Part shown: positions 33,000 to 40,972 of the stretch, one piece after another
Position numbering within the stretch: position 1 is the stretch's first letter
How the letters are laid out: every line of letters starts with the position of its first letter
Assembly (NCBI GenBank): GCA_002347725.1
Contig: DDXA01000004.1
Span: 310,001 to 374,000, forward strand
Direction of reading: 5' to 3'
Source: Actinobacteria bacterium UBA2272
GTDB taxonomy: Bacteria > Actinomycetota > Coriobacteriia > Anaerosomatales > Anaerosomataceae
DNA: 64,000 nucleotides
The notes under the pieces: model-generated
The model's input: only the letters and a program-made list of their open reading frames with translations
Told to the model about the DNA's origin: nothing
The model's database searches: none
Made by a program: the position numbers and the translations under genes

Positions 33000-33923
33000 A
33001 TGGAAGGCGCTGTCGCATTTGCGATCCTGTTCGGCCTGATCGTCCTCACGGTCCTGTTCTTCTATGCGCTCGCAGGCATCCGGATCGTGCGTCCGTACGA
33101 GAAGGGGCTCATCGAGCGGCTGGGCAAGTACCAGCGCACGGCGGACTCGGGCCTCACCATCATCGTCCCGGTCATCGACAAGATGACCAAGGTCGATATG
33201 CGCGAGAACGTCGTGGACGTGCCGCCGCAGGAAGTCATCACCAAGGATAACGTCGTGGTCACCGTGGACGCGGTCGTCTACTACGAGGCCACCGACCCGG
33301 TGAAGCTCGTCTACAACGTGGCCAACTTCTACGTTGCCGCCACCAAGCTCGCGCAGACCAACCTGCGTAACGTCATCGGCGAGATGCAGCTCGACGAGTC
33401 ACTCACGAGCCGCGAGCAGATCAACTCGGCACTGCGCCAGATCCTCGACGACGCCACCGACAAGTGGGGCGTTCGCGTGGTCCGCGTGGAGCTCCAGCGC
33501 ATCGAGCCGCCGATGGACGTCACCGAGGCGATGCACCGCCAGATGAAGGCCGAGCGCACGCGTCGCGCGCTCATCCTCGAGGCCGACGGCGACAAGCAGG
33601 CCGCCATAACCCGCGCCGAGGGCTCGAAGGGCGCCGCGATCCTCGAGGCCGAAGGCAAGGCGCAGGCGATCAAGGACGTGGCCGAAGCCGAGAAGTTCCA
33701 GAAGATCGCGCTGGCCGAAGGCGAAGCGCTCGCGATCAAGAGCGTCTTCAGCGCCATCCACGAGGGCGAACCGACCAACGACCTCATCGCGATCCGCTAC
33801 CTTGAGGCGCTCAAGGCCATCGCCGATGGACCCGCCAACAAGGTGTTCCTGCCGATGGAGGTCTCCGGGATCATGGGCTCGATCGGCGGCATCGGCGAGC
33901 TGTTCCGCGCAAAGGCCGAGTAG
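33000..33923 (+). CDS. SPFH/band-7 (stomatin-like) membrane protein
   Basis: The protein has 307 residues. An N-terminal helix (5-25) precedes the band-7 domain: RIVRPYEKGLIERLGKYQRT, VDMRENVVDVPPQEVITKDN in blocks, QINSALRQILDDATDKWG. A long coiled coil follows, with repeats such as EADGDKQAAITRAEGSKGAA. Stomatin-like proteins of this sort (QmcA/slipin) form oligomeric scaffolds in the membrane and are usually linked with NfeD. AAGGAG precedes ATG 33000. Confidence 0.95.
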   Translation: MEGAVAFAILFGLIVLTVLFFYALAGIRIVRPYEKGLIERLGKYQRTADSGLTIIVPVIDKMTKVDMRENVVDVPPQEVITKDNVVVTVDAVVYYEATDPVKLVYNVANFYVAATKLAQTNLRNVIGEMQLDESLTSREQINSALRQILDDATDKWGVRVVRVELQRIEPPMDVTEAMHRQMKAERTRRALILEADGDKQAAITRAEGSKGAAILEAEGKAQAIKDVAEAEKFQKIALAEGEALAIKSVFSAIHEGEPTNDLIAIRYLEALKAIADGPANKVFLPMEVSGIMGSIGGIGELFRAKAE

Positions 33924-33925
33924 AG

Positions 33926-34041
33926 GGCTCCCCGGTGAGGGTCGCCGGGCTCAGACAGTCCTCGTACCGACAGAAGAGCCGCCCGGCCGGGCGGCTCTTC
34001 TGTCACTGCGGAACTCGCCGGACGACCCTCACCGGGGAGCC
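33926..34041. repeat. 116-bp nested inverted repeat containing a bidirectional terminator hairpin
   Basis: The outer arms are a perfect 19-bp inverted pair (33926-33944 and 34023-34041, beginning GGCTCCCCGGTGAGGG). Inside lies a second perfect 18+18-bp palindrome with no loop (33969-34004, arms beginning GACAGAAGAGCCGCCC). It falls between two convergent genes. The inner hairpin fits a bidirectional terminator, with TCTTCTGTC on either exit side. The outer arms are not needed for that and look like the ends of a small mobile or REP-type element. Confidence 0.8.
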
Positions 34042-34065
34042 TGAACAGTAGTACATACCAAAGTC

Positions 34066-34743
34066 CTACCTGATGGTGACACTCACAAAGACCAGTCCGT
34101 CGCGGACGGCAACCGGATAGGTCCTCACGTCGGCGTCGGGGTGGTCGGTCGTGCCGTCGCGCACGTCGTACCGCCAGCCGTGCCACGGGCACATGACCTC
34201 GTAGCCTTCAAGTACGCCGTCCGCCAACGGCGCGAACGCGTGGCGGCAGACGTTCGAAAGCGCGAAGAACTCGTCGCCCACGCGCGCAAGCGCGACGTCG
34301 GCCCGTCCGAGCTTCACGTGCCGCACGCAGCCCGGCGGAAGGTCCGCGACTCGGCACACCGGGACCTCGATCACCGCACCGGGCTCCGGTTCCTCGATCA
34401 CGCCGAGCAAGTCGGCGCCATCCTCGACGTCGGTGCGGATGAACAGCCCGCACCAGCACTTGCGGATGGCCGCGAACTGCTCGGCATGGAACGGGATGCA
34501 CGGGCAGATGATCCGCACGTCCTCTTTCGGGTCGCCGGTGCGTACGCGGCACGGGCAGTAGACATCGCCGGTCGCCTCGAGGATCTCGAGTTCCGAGCGA
34601 AGCACCTCGTCCACGAAGTCGGTCTCGGTGTTGAACACGTAGCCGAGCGTGGCGGCAAACGGACCCATGTACGCCTTGAGGTCCTCGATCGTCGTGCCCT
34701 CGACAAAGCGCCGGCGGACCGGGCGGGCGCCACCGTCACTCAC
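34066..34743 (-). CDS. fusion: ferredoxin:thioredoxin reductase catalytic domain plus Rieske [2Fe-2S] domain
   Basis: The protein has 225 residues. The FTR-beta part (1-105) has the three cysteine pairs CPC at 63-65, CPC at 80-82 with His86, and CWC at 96-98. These hold the [4Fe-4S] cluster and redox disulfide that pass ferredoxin electrons to thiols one at a time. The Rieske part (~120-225) has CRH and CPWHGW separated by 16 residues, a complete [2Fe-2S] site. No FTR-alpha gene is present, and the Rieske domain may take its place as electron entry. GTG 34743 overlaps the glutaredoxin-like gene's stop by 4 nt. Confidence 0.92.
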   Translation of the reverse strand: MSDGGARPVRRRFVEGTTIEDLKAYMGPFAATLGYVFNTETDFVDEVLRSELEILEATGDVYCPCRVRTGDPKEDVRIICPCIPFHAEQFAAIRKCWCGLFIRTDVEDGADLLGVIEEPEPGAVIEVPVCRVADLPPGCVRHVKLGRADVALARVGDEFFALSNVCRHAFAPLADGVLEGYEVMCPWHGWRYDVRDGTTDHPDADVRTYPVAVRDGLVFVSVTIR

Positions 34744-34985
34744 AGGTCCAGCAGCTCCTTCATCCGCTTCTTGTTGAAGCCGACGAGCACCTCTTCGTCG
34801 ACGACGACCACCGGGAATGACGTGCCGCCGGAGATCTCCTTGACCTCGGCTACCGCGGCGTCCTTCTCCTCGCCTTCCATCAGATCGACCTCGACGACGA
34901 CGTAGGAGACGTCGTTCTCATCCAGGTAAGCCCGGGCCATCCGGCAGTACGGGCACGTTGAGAGCGCGAAGACCTTGACCGACAT
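34740..34985 (-). CDS. glutaredoxin-like protein (CPYC)
   Basis: The protein has 81 residues. A thioredoxin fold with redox centre STCPYCRMARAYLDEN near residue 11, cis-Pro in TSFPVVVVDEE and C-terminal VGFNKKRMKELL is typical of glutaredoxin-like NrdH/Grx proteins. GGAGGGG precedes ATG 34985. Cotranscription with the FTR-Rieske fusion suggests it is the thiol acceptor of that reductase. Confidence 0.92.
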   Translation of the reverse strand: MSVKVFALSTCPYCRMARAYLDENDVSYVVVEVDLMEGEEKDAAVAEVKEISGGTSFPVVVVDEEVLVGFNKKRMKELLDL

Positions 34986-35045
34986 GCGGCCCCTCCTTGT
35001 GAATCGGCGGAACGTGAGAGAAGTATACCGCGCGATCCGGGACGG

Positions 35046-35414
35046 CTAGACGCCCGTCGCCGGTGTGGACTGCGGCTTCTCGGCGTGCTCGACCTCGATC
35101 TTGCGCCAGTGATAGACATACAACGGACCAGCGATGAGCACGAGTGCCCCGTTGCCGACGAGCTGGAGGATCGCGTAGCGGCGGGAGGACTCGCGTGCGA
35201 GGTTCTGCTGGAGCTCCCACTCCTCCTCGCTGATGGCGGGCTCGCCCTTGGCGTCGACCGGACGCTCTCCAAAGCCGCCGGCATACGGATCGGGGTACGC
35301 AAGCTCAACGACGCCGCGGACGACGCCGACCGTGCCGACGATGACCATGATCAGCGTGATGAGGCACACCAGATAGAGGTAGATGTTCCTGAGCGACCAG
35401 CGGTCCTGTGCCAT
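35046..35414 (-). CDS. two-helix membrane protein, function unknown
   Basis: The protein has 122 residues. Hydrophobic segments lie at about 10-38 and 88-108, with a ~45-residue polar loop between them (EEEWELQQNLARESSRR). The N-terminus MAQDRWSLRNIYLYLVCLI resembles the DUF5671-like class of small membrane proteins, but the match is by eye only. AAAGGAG precedes ATG 35414. It lies 60 nt upstream of the glutaredoxin gene and could share its promoter. Confidence 0.6.
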   Translation of the reverse strand: MAQDRWSLRNIYLYLVCLITLIMVIVGTVGVVRGVVELAYPDPYAGGFGERPVDAKGEPAISEEEWELQQNLARESSRRYAILQLVGNGALVLIAGPLYVYHWRKIEVEHAEKPQSTPATGV

Positions 35415-35493
35415 GAACGACTCCTTTGCTGACGGGGAGCGCATAGGGGCGCCTGAGAGTGTGTTCCCTCAACACCCGTATGATATCTCCACA

Positions 35494-35518
35494 CCGTGTC
35501 GGTGCGACACGGTACAAT
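35494..35518 (+). promoter_or_regulatory. promoter with operator-like dyad upstream of the MBL-hydrolase gene
   Basis: A perfect 8-3-8 inverted repeat (CCGTGTCG-GTG-CGACACGG, 35494-35512) is followed at once by TACAAT (35513-35518), a near-consensus -10. The dyad fills the -10/-35 spacer, a classic repressor position. The start of the hydrolase gene is 39 nt further on. TATCAT on the opposite strand (35480-35485) may be the -10 for the divergent membrane-protein gene. Confidence 0.55.
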
Positions 35519-35556
35519 GCGCCAATGCCAACCACACCACAGCGTAAGACGCGCGC

Positions 35557-36321
35557 ATGCGCTTAGTCGTTCTCGCCTCCGGCTCCTCCGGCAATGCCGC
35601 CCTGATCGAATCGGGTGGCCGCGCCGTGCTGCTCGATGTCGGCCTCTCGGCGCGCGAGACGCTGCGCCGCGTGGCTGCATCCGGAGCGGGAGATGCGAGG
35701 ATCGAGGCCATCCTGCTCACGCACGAGCACGTCGATCACGTGCGTGGCGCGCGCGTGCTGGCCCGCAGGCTCGGCATTCCTGTGATGGCCACGGCCGGCA
35801 CGCTCCGGGCAGCCGCCGCCTGCCTGTCCGACGTGCCGGAGACGATCGCTGTCGGCAGGCGCGACCGGTTCTCGGTGGCCGGGATGAAGGTGACCTCGTT
35901 CGCGACCGCGCACGACGCCGCCGAGTCGGCCGGGTTCGCCTTCGAGAGCAGGCGCGGTCATCGCGTGGCAGTGGCGACAGACACGGGCGTTGTCACGCCC
36001 GAGGTTGCCGACGCGCTTGCGGGCGCACACGCGATCGGGCTCGAGTCCAACCACGACCTCCGGATGCTCGACGCCGGACCCTACCCGCCGTTCCTCAAGC
36101 GGCGGATCGCCGGCGAGCGCGGGCACCTGTCCAACGACGATGCCGCGGCGGCGCTGGCGGCGCTGGCGTGGGCCGGGCTCGCACACGTCTTCGCACTGCA
36201 CCTCTCCGAGCAGAACAACACGCCGGATGCGGCGCGGGTGGCACTTGCCCGCTCGCTCAACGGAGGCGGAACGGCACTCGAGACGGTGGGCCGCAACGAG
36301 ATCATGGGCTGCTCGCTCTAG
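35557..36321 (+). CDS. MBL-fold metallo-hydrolase, YycJ/WalJ type
   Basis: The protein has 254 residues. It begins MRLVVLASGSSGNAALIESG, with the metal motif LLTHEHVDH near residue 53, VAVATDTGVVTPEV near 135 and FALHLSEQNN near 211. These match YycJ, a putative exonuclease/phosphodiesterase of the metallo-beta-lactamase fold, linked in Firmicutes with cell-wall control and DNA repair. The length is normal. The ribosome site is weak. Confidence 0.92.
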   Translation: MRLVVLASGSSGNAALIESGGRAVLLDVGLSARETLRRVAASGAGDARIEAILLTHEHVDHVRGARVLARRLGIPVMATAGTLRAAAACLSDVPETIAVGRRDRFSVAGMKVTSFATAHDAAESAGFAFESRRGHRVAVATDTGVVTPEVADALAGAHAIGLESNHDLRMLDAGPYPPFLKRRIAGERGHLSNDDAAAALAALAWAGLAHVFALHLSEQNNTPDAARVALARSLNGGGTALETVGRNEIMGCSL

Positions 36322-36340
36322 CGCCTCGGCACGGCGTGCG

Positions 36341-36871
36341 TCAGAACTCGATCCCGCGGCGCGCGGGGACCCCATGCTCGTACGGGTGCTTACGCATCAC
36401 CATCTCCGTCACGAGATCCGCGAAACCGATGAGGGCCTCGGATGCCCCCCTGCCCGTACACACGACCTCGACCGCGCTCGGCCGGGACGTGAGCGCAGCG
36501 AGCAGGTCTGCTTCGGACACAAGCCCGTAGGCGACCGCGACGTTGATCTCATCGAGCACAACAAGGTCATAGGCATTCGAACCGATGATCTCCCGCGCGG
36601 TCTTCCACGCCTCGGCAGCGGCCGAATAGTCCTCACCGGTGAGACCCCGGCCGAGAAGGCCGGTGGAGCGCTCGGCGGGCCGCTCGACCCGGACGTCCAG
36701 CCGCTCGAGAACGCCGAGTTCGCTCGATCGCGCACCGCCCTTCACGAACTGCACGAACGCGACGCGCATGCCGGCGCCTGCCGCGCGCACGGCGAGACCG
36801 ACCGCCGCGGTGGTCTTGCCTTTGCCGTCACCGGTGTAGACCTGCACGAGACCACGTTTGGCGAACGCCAT
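36341..36871 (-). CDS. cobO: cob(I)yrinic acid a,c-diamide / cob(I)alamin adenosyltransferase
   Basis: This 176-residue CobA/BtuR-type adenosyltransferase has Walker A YTGDGKGKTTAAVGLAVRAAG near residue 12, FVQFVKGG, LVVLDEINVAVAYGL and VVCTGRGA. It attaches the 5'-deoxyadenosyl group to reduced corrinoids. It is the last gene of the riboswitch-controlled B12 uptake operon and overlaps btuD by one base, so imported corrinoid would be adenosylated directly. Confidence 0.95.
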   Translation of the reverse strand: MAFAKRGLVQVYTGDGKGKTTAAVGLAVRAAGAGMRVAFVQFVKGGARSSELGVLERLDVRVERPAERSTGLLGRGLTGEDYSAAAEAWKTAREIIGSNAYDLVVLDEINVAVAYGLVSEADLLAALTSRPSAVEVVCTGRGASEALIGFADLVTEMVMRKHPYEHGVPARRGIEF

Positions 36872-38127
36872 CACGCCTCCGTTCCGAGTCGGCGCGCGAG
36901 CGCCTCGAGCGCCTCTGACTCCGAGTCTACCCGCTCGGCTCCGCGGCTGAGCGCCTCGTCCCACAGCTGGCGCGCCTGGCCGCCGGTGAAGTCGCGGGCC
37001 TCGGCCATCTGACCGATGAGCACGAGCGGTCTGCCCGAGCCGAGCGCGGCGCGCAGATTGGGGAGGTTCGGCCGACCGAAGGGCGTCTCGCAGACGATCA
37101 CACATGCCGAGCGCTCGTAGCCTTCGCGCGTGGTGCGCTCGTCGGCCTCGCCGATCTCGCCGAACGGCGGCAGGTCGACGCGGCCGGCGCCGATGGCCTC
37201 GGCCACCGCGTGGTCCACATCGCCGCGGTTGAGCGCACCGGCGAAGACCCCGTGCCCGGCCTTGGCGAGCTGCCGCATGAACGAGGCGCCGGTGCCCGAG
37301 CCGCACACGACGCCGACCGTCTCGCCCGTGCGCTCGCCGGCAAGATCGGCATCGCGGAGCACCGGCGTGATGCCGACCGTCCCGGTGACCGGGTCGGTGC
37401 GCACCACCGCGCGTACGCCGAAGATCTCGGCGATCGTGGAGGCGTCGAGCGCCTCGACGGGGGGCACCGGAGGCCGCAGACGACCGTCGGCCACGATCGC
37501 GATGCGGTCGGCGTAGCGGGCGGCGATCTCGAGATCGTGGAAGACGCCGAGGACGGCCATCCCATCGTCGGCCAGTGAGCGGACCAGGTCGAGTACCTGA
37601 AGCGCGTGGTTGAGATCGAGGTGGCTCGTCGGCTCGTCGAGCAGCAGCACGCGCGGCTGCTGCGCGAGCGCCTGGGCGAGCGTGAGACGCTGCAGGTCAC
37701 CGCCGGAGAGCTCATCGACCGGCTCGGCAGCCAGATGCGCGGTGTCGGTGCGCGCCATCGCCTCGTCGACGATCCGGTGGTCGGCCGCGCCCAGCGAGCC
37801 GAGGCGGGAGAGATGCGGATTGCGGCCCATCTCGACGAACGCGCGCGCGGGAAACGCGAAGAGCGGCACCGGCGTTTGCGGCACCACGCCCACGACGCGC
37901 GCGCGGTCGCGGTCGGCCATGCGCAGTGCCGAGGCATCCCCGAGCGTGATGTCTCCGGAGATCACGTCGGCGCTCCCGGTCACGGCGCGCAGCAGCGTGG
38001 ACTTGCCCGCACCGTTGGGCCCCACGAGGCCGACGAACTCGCCTGCGCCGACGGTGAAGATAGCGTCCCGGACGACCGGCTTCGGCCCGTAGCCGACCGT
38101 AGTGGCAGCGAAGGTGAGCGCGCTCAT
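36871..38127 (-). CDS. btuD: B12-type ABC transporter ATPase with extra C-terminal domain
   Basis: The protein has 418 residues. The first ~255 are a FecE/BtuD ATPase: Walker A GPNGAGKSTLLRAV near 37, signature ELSGGDLQRLTLAQAL, Walker B VLLLDEPTSHLD, and the H-loop in VFHDLEIAARYAD. The remaining ~160 are an extra domain with a Rossmann-like VGVVCGSGTGASFMRQLAKAG and later ACVIVCETPFGRPNLPNL. It may bind a nucleotide or corrinoid. The gene overlaps btuC by 4 nt. Confidence 0.9.
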   Translation of the reverse strand: MSALTFAATTVGYGPKPVVRDAIFTVGAGEFVGLVGPNGAGKSTLLRAVTGSADVISGDITLGDASALRMADRDRARVVGVVPQTPVPLFAFPARAFVEMGRNPHLSRLGSLGAADHRIVDEAMARTDTAHLAAEPVDELSGGDLQRLTLAQALAQQPRVLLLDEPTSHLDLNHALQVLDLVRSLADDGMAVLGVFHDLEIAARYADRIAIVADGRLRPPVPPVEALDASTIAEIFGVRAVVRTDPVTGTVGITPVLRDADLAGERTGETVGVVCGSGTGASFMRQLAKAGHGVFAGALNRGDVDHAVAEAIGAGRVDLPPFGEIGEADERTTREGYERSACVIVCETPFGRPNLPNLRAALGSGRPLVLIGQMAEARDFTGGQARQLWDEALSRGAERVDSESEALEALARRLGTEA

Positions 38128-39149
38128 CGCCGGTGCTCCTTGCGCACGAGCAGCCAGATGAAGAACGGTCCACCGGCGAGCGCGGTGACGATGCCGACCG
38201 GTATCTCGACCGGCGCGAGCACGACGCGCGCGAGCAGGTCGGCGATCACGAGCACGATGGCGCCGGCAAGAACGGATGCCGGCAGGAGCAGCCGGTGGCG
38301 CGGGCCGATCACGAGGCGCACCATGTGCGGCGTCATCAGGCCGACGAAGCCGATGAGGCCGGAGACCGACACGGCGCCGGCGACCACGAGCGAGGCCGAG
38401 GCGAGCATGACGAGCTTGAAGCGCTCGACCGACACGCCGAGCTGGCCGGCGCGCTCGTCGCCCAAGAGCATGAGGTCGAGTTCGCGGTGGAACAGCGCCG
38501 GGACGACGGCGCCTGCCGAGAACATGAGCGCGAGCATGCCGACGTGCTGCCAGGAGCGGTTCTGCAGACCACCCATCATCCAGAAGACGACGCTCGTCAT
38601 CGTCTCCCGGTCGTAGACAAGCACGAACGACGTGAGCGCGGATAACGTGTAGGAGACGGCGATGCCCGCGAGCAGCAACGACGTGGGGTCCAGCCGGCCA
38701 CGCCGCGACGCGAGCTGCACCACGAGCAGCATCGTGAGCGCCGCGCCCACAAACGCGCCCACCGGCACGCCGACCGCCCGCGCGGCATAACTCGTGCCGA
38801 GCGCGGCGAGTGCGAGCGTGGCGCCGAGGCCCGCGCCCGAGGAGACCCCGAGGATGTAGGGGTCGGCGAGCGCGTTCTTGAACAGCGCCTGGTAGAGCAC
38901 GCCGGCAAGTGCGAGCGACGCGCCGACGAGCGCCGCCAGGAGCACCCTCGGCAGGCGCAGGTCGACCACGACGGCGTCGGCCAGACCGCCCCCGTGCCCC
39001 GTGAGCGCCCGGGACACGGCGGCGATCACCTCCGCCGGCGGGATGCGCACGGCGCCGAACGCCACGCCCGCGACGATCGCAAGCGCAAGCGCGGCCGCAA
39101 GTCCCACGAGCGTGAGGGCTGCGCGCGATCTGCCGGGTGAGGGAGTCAT
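38124..39149 (-). CDS. btuC: B12/iron-type ABC transporter permease (FecCD family)
   Basis: The protein has 341 residues and about ten membrane helices. Landmarks are LRLPRVLLAALVGASLALAG, LADPYILGVSSGAGLGA, the cytoplasmic coupling loop around LLGDERAGQLGVSVERFK and GLIGFVGLMTPHMVRLVIGP. These are typical of BtuC/FecC permeases. It begins one base after the binding-protein gene stop. Its context with the riboswitch and cobO points to corrinoid import. Confidence 0.95.
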   Translation of the reverse strand: MTPSPGRSRAALTLVGLAAALALAIVAGVAFGAVRIPPAEVIAAVSRALTGHGGGLADAVVVDLRLPRVLLAALVGASLALAGVLYQALFKNALADPYILGVSSGAGLGATLALAALGTSYAARAVGVPVGAFVGAALTMLLVVQLASRRGRLDPTSLLLAGIAVSYTLSALTSFVLVYDRETMTSVVFWMMGGLQNRSWQHVGMLALMFSAGAVVPALFHRELDLMLLGDERAGQLGVSVERFKLVMLASASLVVAGAVSVSGLIGFVGLMTPHMVRLVIGPRHRLLLPASVLAGAIVLVIADLLARVVLAPVEIPVGIVTALAGGPFFIWLLVRKEHRR

Positions 39150-39150
39150 G

Positions 39151-40104
39151 CTACTGGCCGAAGACGTCCGGATGCAGCGCCTCGGCGATCTGGCGGATGC
39201 CGTCGACCACGCGCGGGCCCGGACGGCTCACCAGGTTGTCGTCGAGCAGGTACACACGCCCGGCGGCCACAGCCGAAATGTTTCCGTAGCCGGGGCGGCC
39301 CGTGATGTCGCTCGGCGAGTTCATGGAGCCGAGGGTGGCAAGGTACACGTCGGGATCGGCCTGCACGAGCTGCTCCACCGAGTAGGGCACGTACCCCGGC
39401 TCAGTCACCACGTTCTCGCCGCCCGCGTACTCGATGAGCTCGTTCAAGAGCGTGCCCGAGCCGACGGTGAACAGCGGGTCCTGGGCGATCTCGAGGAAGC
39501 AGCGCACGGGCGCGCCTTCCACCTGCTCGGCGATATCGTGGATCTGGATCTCCATCGAATCCGTGATGCCGGCGGCCGCCTCGGGCTCGCCGATGGCGGC
39601 GCCGATGGTGTCGATGGAGACGAGCAGCGCGTCGAGCGTCTGCGGGTCGATGGCCACGACCGACGCACCGAGCGCCTCGAGCTGGCCGATGGCCTCGACC
39701 TGGATGCCTGTGGTCACGAGCACGAGGTCCGGCTCGGCGGCGGCGATGGCCTCCATGTTGGGGCCGACGAAGTCGCCCATCTTAGGCAGCTCGGCAACTT
39801 CCGGCGGATAGTCGCAGTACGTGGTGACGCCCACGAGGCGGTCGAGCGCGCCGAGCGCGGCGACGATCTCGGTGTTGGCGGGCGCGAGACTCACGATGCG
39901 CTCGGGCTTCGCGGCGATGGTGACGCTGCGGCCGGCGTCGTCGGTGACGGTCACCGGGAAGGCGCCCTCGGCGGGCGCCTCGGCCGCAGGATCGTCGGCG
40001 GCACCGCAGCCTGCGAGCACGCCGAGCGTGAGGGCGAGCGTCAGGGCGAGTGCCACCCCACGGGCCACGGGGCCTCTGAGGGTCGTGCGGGTCAAGCTGA
40101 TCAT
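39151..40104 (-). CDS. btuF: corrinoid ABC transporter substrate-binding lipoprotein
   Basis: The protein has 317 residues. A lipoprotein signal with lipobox LGVLAGCG (Cys near 33) is followed by a BtuF/FhuD-type domain: PERIVSLAPANTEIVAALGA, GVTTYCDYPPEVAELPKMGDF in blocks, AIAAAEPDLVLVT. The C-terminus is SRPGPRVVDGIRQIAEALHPD. It would bind B12 or precursors outside the membrane. ATG 40104 follows AAGGAGGAAGC. It is the first gene of the operon under the cobalamin riboswitch. Confidence 0.94.
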   Translation of the reverse strand: MISLTRTTLRGPVARGVALALTLALTLGVLAGCGAADDPAAEAPAEGAFPVTVTDDAGRSVTIAAKPERIVSLAPANTEIVAALGALDRLVGVTTYCDYPPEVAELPKMGDFVGPNMEAIAAAEPDLVLVTTGIQVEAIGQLEALGASVVAIDPQTLDALLVSIDTIGAAIGEPEAAAGITDSMEIQIHDIAEQVEGAPVRCFLEIAQDPLFTVGSGTLLNELIEYAGGENVVTEPGYVPYSVEQLVQADPDVYLATLGSMNSPSDITGRPGYGNISAVAAGRVYLLDDNLVSRPGPRVVDGIRQIAEALHPDVFGQ

Positions 40105-40170
40105 GCTTCCTCCTTGCGTCTTCAAGCCTACACTCCGGCCGAAGAGATGACGCGCCTCGAGAACAGAAGA

Positions 40171-40193
40171 GACCCTCGCCGGTGGCGGGGGTC
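40171..40193 (-). terminator. riboswitch expression-platform terminator
   Basis: On the minus strand a 10-bp stem with one mismatch (GACCCCCGCC pairing GGCGAGGGTC, 3-nt loop) is followed by TCTTCTGTTCT. This intrinsic terminator sits between the B12 aptamer and btuF, so B12 binding would stop transcription here. Confidence 0.7.
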
Positions 40194-40274
40194 CCGTGGT
40201 TCTCGAGGTCATGTGTCGGAGCGCCGGTTGAAGCGCTGCGAGTGTGCCTCGTACCACGAAGGCCGCGTCGCTAT

Positions 40275-40391
40275 GGTGCAGGCAGGTCTCCTGGCTCGAG
40301 GATGCGCTCGCTCCTCTTACAGTGGCGGGTCCGCGCCGGAATCTCACCGGCTTCCCTATTCTCCCGGGTTATGAGCCCGGGCACCTGCACC
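40275..40391 (-). ncRNA. cobalamin riboswitch aptamer
   Basis: On the minus strand the region has the hallmark elements of the adenosylcobalamin aptamer in order. They are GGTGCAGG, GGGAAGCCGGTGAGATTCCGG, GCCACTGTAAG, and the B12 box AGCCAGGAGACCTGCC (complement at 40281-40296). It closes with CCTGCACC. The ends form a perfect 8-bp stem (40275-40282 with 40384-40391). TATGAT at 40411-40416 (complement) is a likely -10, placing the transcript start just before the aptamer. It should control btuFCD-cobO. Confidence 0.96.
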
Positions 40392-40446
40392 GTCTTCGGT
40401 TGTCCGCGCCATCATAGACCTGGCGGGAGCGTCTGCATAGCGGCCG

Positions 40447-40707
40447 CTACCCGCGATAGACGTCCCGCCTGTGCCCGACCCTGACGACCCAGACCACAAG
40501 CTCGGCGTCTTCGATCGCGTAGATGATGCGATAGTCGCCCACGCGGACCCGGTACCGCTCGAGCGCGGAGAGCTTCTCGCAGCCGCGCGGCCGGGGATCG
40601 TCCGCAAGTGCGCCGATGCGCTCCACGATGCGGGCTCGATCCTGCGCTGGGAGCGGCTCGAGATCCTTCAGAACCGAGCGCTTGAGCAGGATCCTATAGC
40701 TTGCCAT
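40447..40707 (-). CDS. RelE/ParE-family toxin
   Basis: The protein has 86 residues: YRILLKRSVLKDLEPLPAQDR at the start, RYRVRVGDYRIIYAIED and VVRVGHRRDVYRG at the end. These match RelE/YafQ-type mRNA interferases; the basic residues (R in YRVRVGDYR, R81 and Y84 near the C-terminus) are likely active-site candidates. The ATG lies within the end of the antitoxin gene (14-nt overlap), the usual coupled arrangement. Confidence 0.93.
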   Translation of the reverse strand: MASYRILLKRSVLKDLEPLPAQDRARIVERIGALADDPRPRGCEKLSALERYRVRVGDYRIIYAIEDAELVVWVVRVGHRRDVYRG

Positions 40708-40924
40708 CGCGCTTCAGATACTCGAGAGCCTCTTCGTATGCGATGAGCGGCTCGTCGGCGCGCTCAGCGAATGCCCGCAGGTCTTCTTCGTCTTCGGCAA
40801 GCGCGGCGCGCACGGCTTCGTTCACGAGATCGGAGACCGACCGATCGGTCACCGCGGCCTTGAGGCGCAGCGCCTGGTGAAGCTCCGGCTCAAGATAGAT
40901 GGTGGAACGGCGTGGAGCGGACAT
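40694..40924 (-). CDS. ribbon-helix-helix antitoxin
   Basis: The protein has 76 residues. Its N-terminal ribbon-helix-helix (RRSTIYLEPELHQALRLKAA, then RSVSDLVNEAVRAALAEDEE) binds operator DNA, and the acidic C-terminus (YEEALEYLKRDGKL) would wrap the toxin. ATG 40924 follows GAGGTGATG. Partner of the RelE-like toxin. Confidence 0.92.
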   Translation of the reverse strand: MSAPRRSTIYLEPELHQALRLKAAVTDRSVSDLVNEAVRAALAEDEEDLRAFAERADEPLIAYEEALEYLKRDGKL

Positions 40925-40942
40925 CGTCATCACCTCGTGAGC

Positions 40943-40972
40943 ATCATAACGTTATGACGCTATGACGCGCAA
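40943..40972 (-). promoter_or_regulatory. toxin-antitoxin promoter and palindromic operator
   Basis: On the minus strand TTGCGC (40972-40967) and TATGAT (40948-40943) are separated by 18 nt. The perfect 14-bp palindrome TCATAACGTTATGA (40944-40957) overlaps the -10. Further TCATA/TATGA half-sites continue into the spacer. This is the expected autorepression site of the RHH antitoxin. Confidence 0.75.
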
